From: Oscillospiraceae bacterium
GTDB taxonomy: Bacteria > Bacillota_A > Clostridia > Oscillospirales > WRJC01
Direction of reading: 5' to 3'
Assembly: GCA_009785015.1 (NCBI GenBank)
Contig: WQXD01000058.1
Span: forward strand, 1-15,604
DNA length: 15,604 bases
Every line of letters begins with the position of its first letter. Within the stretch, counting starts at the first letter, position 1. Shown here in pieces: positions 15,312-15,604 of this stretch. The notes under the pieces are model-generated. The model saw only the letters and a list, made by a program, of their open reading frames with translations, made no database searches and was not told where the DNA came from. A program made the translations under genes and the position numbers.

Positions 15312-15604
15312 ATGTCCGGCGGCTACGGGGATATAAGAACGCTCACGGAATTTGAAAATTTCGTAAAAAACAAAAGCGTATCGGTTGTTGGGATAGGGAT
15401 AAGCAACATTCCGCTGATCGATTTTTTGGGAAAACACGGGGTAAAAAAAATATCGGCGCGCGACAAAAGAGATATTTTCGAAAACGGGAAAATCCCGGAA
15501 TTGGAAAGATTGGAAAAAACGATTGAGATAAATTACATTTTGGGCAAAAATTATTTGGACGGCCTGTCTGAAGACATAATTTTCAAAAGCCCGGGCATAA
15601 GGCG
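15312..15604 (+). CDS. murD: UDP-N-acetylmuramoyl-L-alanine:D-glutamate ligase (MurD), 5' part
   Basis: The first 97 residues of a Mur ligase, cut by the window edge. MurD adds D-glutamate to UDP-MurNAc-L-alanine in the cytoplasm during peptidoglycan synthesis. The N-terminal Rossmann-like segment shows VVGIGISNIPLIDFLGKHG, then SARDKR, a GKNYLDGL segment and IIFKSPGIRR, which match the MurD N-terminal domain. The ATP-binding GKT motif lies beyond the edge. AAGGAGG (15295-15301) is 10 nt from ATG 15312 and 7 nt from an in-frame TTG at 15309, so TTG could be the true start. The gene has its own promoter, divergent from rnpB. Confidence 0.9.
   Translation, partial: MSGGYGDIRTLTEFENFVKNKSVSVVGIGISNIPLIDFLGKHGVKKISARDKRDIFENGKIPELERLEKTIEINYILGKNYLDGLSEDIIFKSPGIR

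Overview
The window looks like chromosomal DNA of an uncultured low-GC Gram-positive bacterium of the Clostridia type. The evidence is near-consensus sigma-A promoters (TTGACA, 17 bp, TATAAT), strong AAGGAGG ribosome-binding sites, a ribonuclease J gene, a type A RNase P RNA (the clostridial rather than the Bacillus form), a MurD of clostridial style and a DUF6273 protein. This assignment is inference; no rRNA or other phylogenetic marker is present. There are 12 protein genes (one cut by the right edge), one structural RNA and several clear promoters. I see no tRNA, insertion sequence, prophage, CRISPR array or origin.

Left part (1-7076). A 7TM-PAS hybrid histidine kinase with two receiver domains is read rightward from a strong promoter. 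It converges on a leftward group: two overlapping ABC exporter half-transporters, then a RbsD/FucU-family sugar mutarotase. No response regulator with an output domain lies nearby.

Middle (7100-11734). A DUF6273 protein has its own extended -10 promoter and ends directly against the stop codon of the leftward ribonuclease J gene, with no base between. From the RNase J/manA intergenic region two consensus promoters diverge, one driving rnj leftward and one driving manA (mannose-6-phosphate isomerase) rightward. manA overlaps a cysteine desulfurase gene by 8 bp.

Right part (11742-15604). A leftward group follows the RNase P RNA gene rnpB: a membrane-anchored polysaccharide deacetylase, a ThuA-domain protein and an MFS transporter, tightly packed and possibly transcribed from the rnpB promoter. 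A divergent promoter drives murD, which runs off the window.

The most interesting signal is the C-terminus of the DUF6273 protein. Between a fixed WWLRSPG and a fixed GVRPALWL lies a 30-residue stretch with almost only NNC/NNT codons, few adenines and no K, E, Q, M or W. That is the signature expected of a variable region written by a diversity-generating retroelement (adenine-specific mutagenic homing). No reverse transcriptase or template repeat is in the window, so this is a testable inference, not a demonstration.
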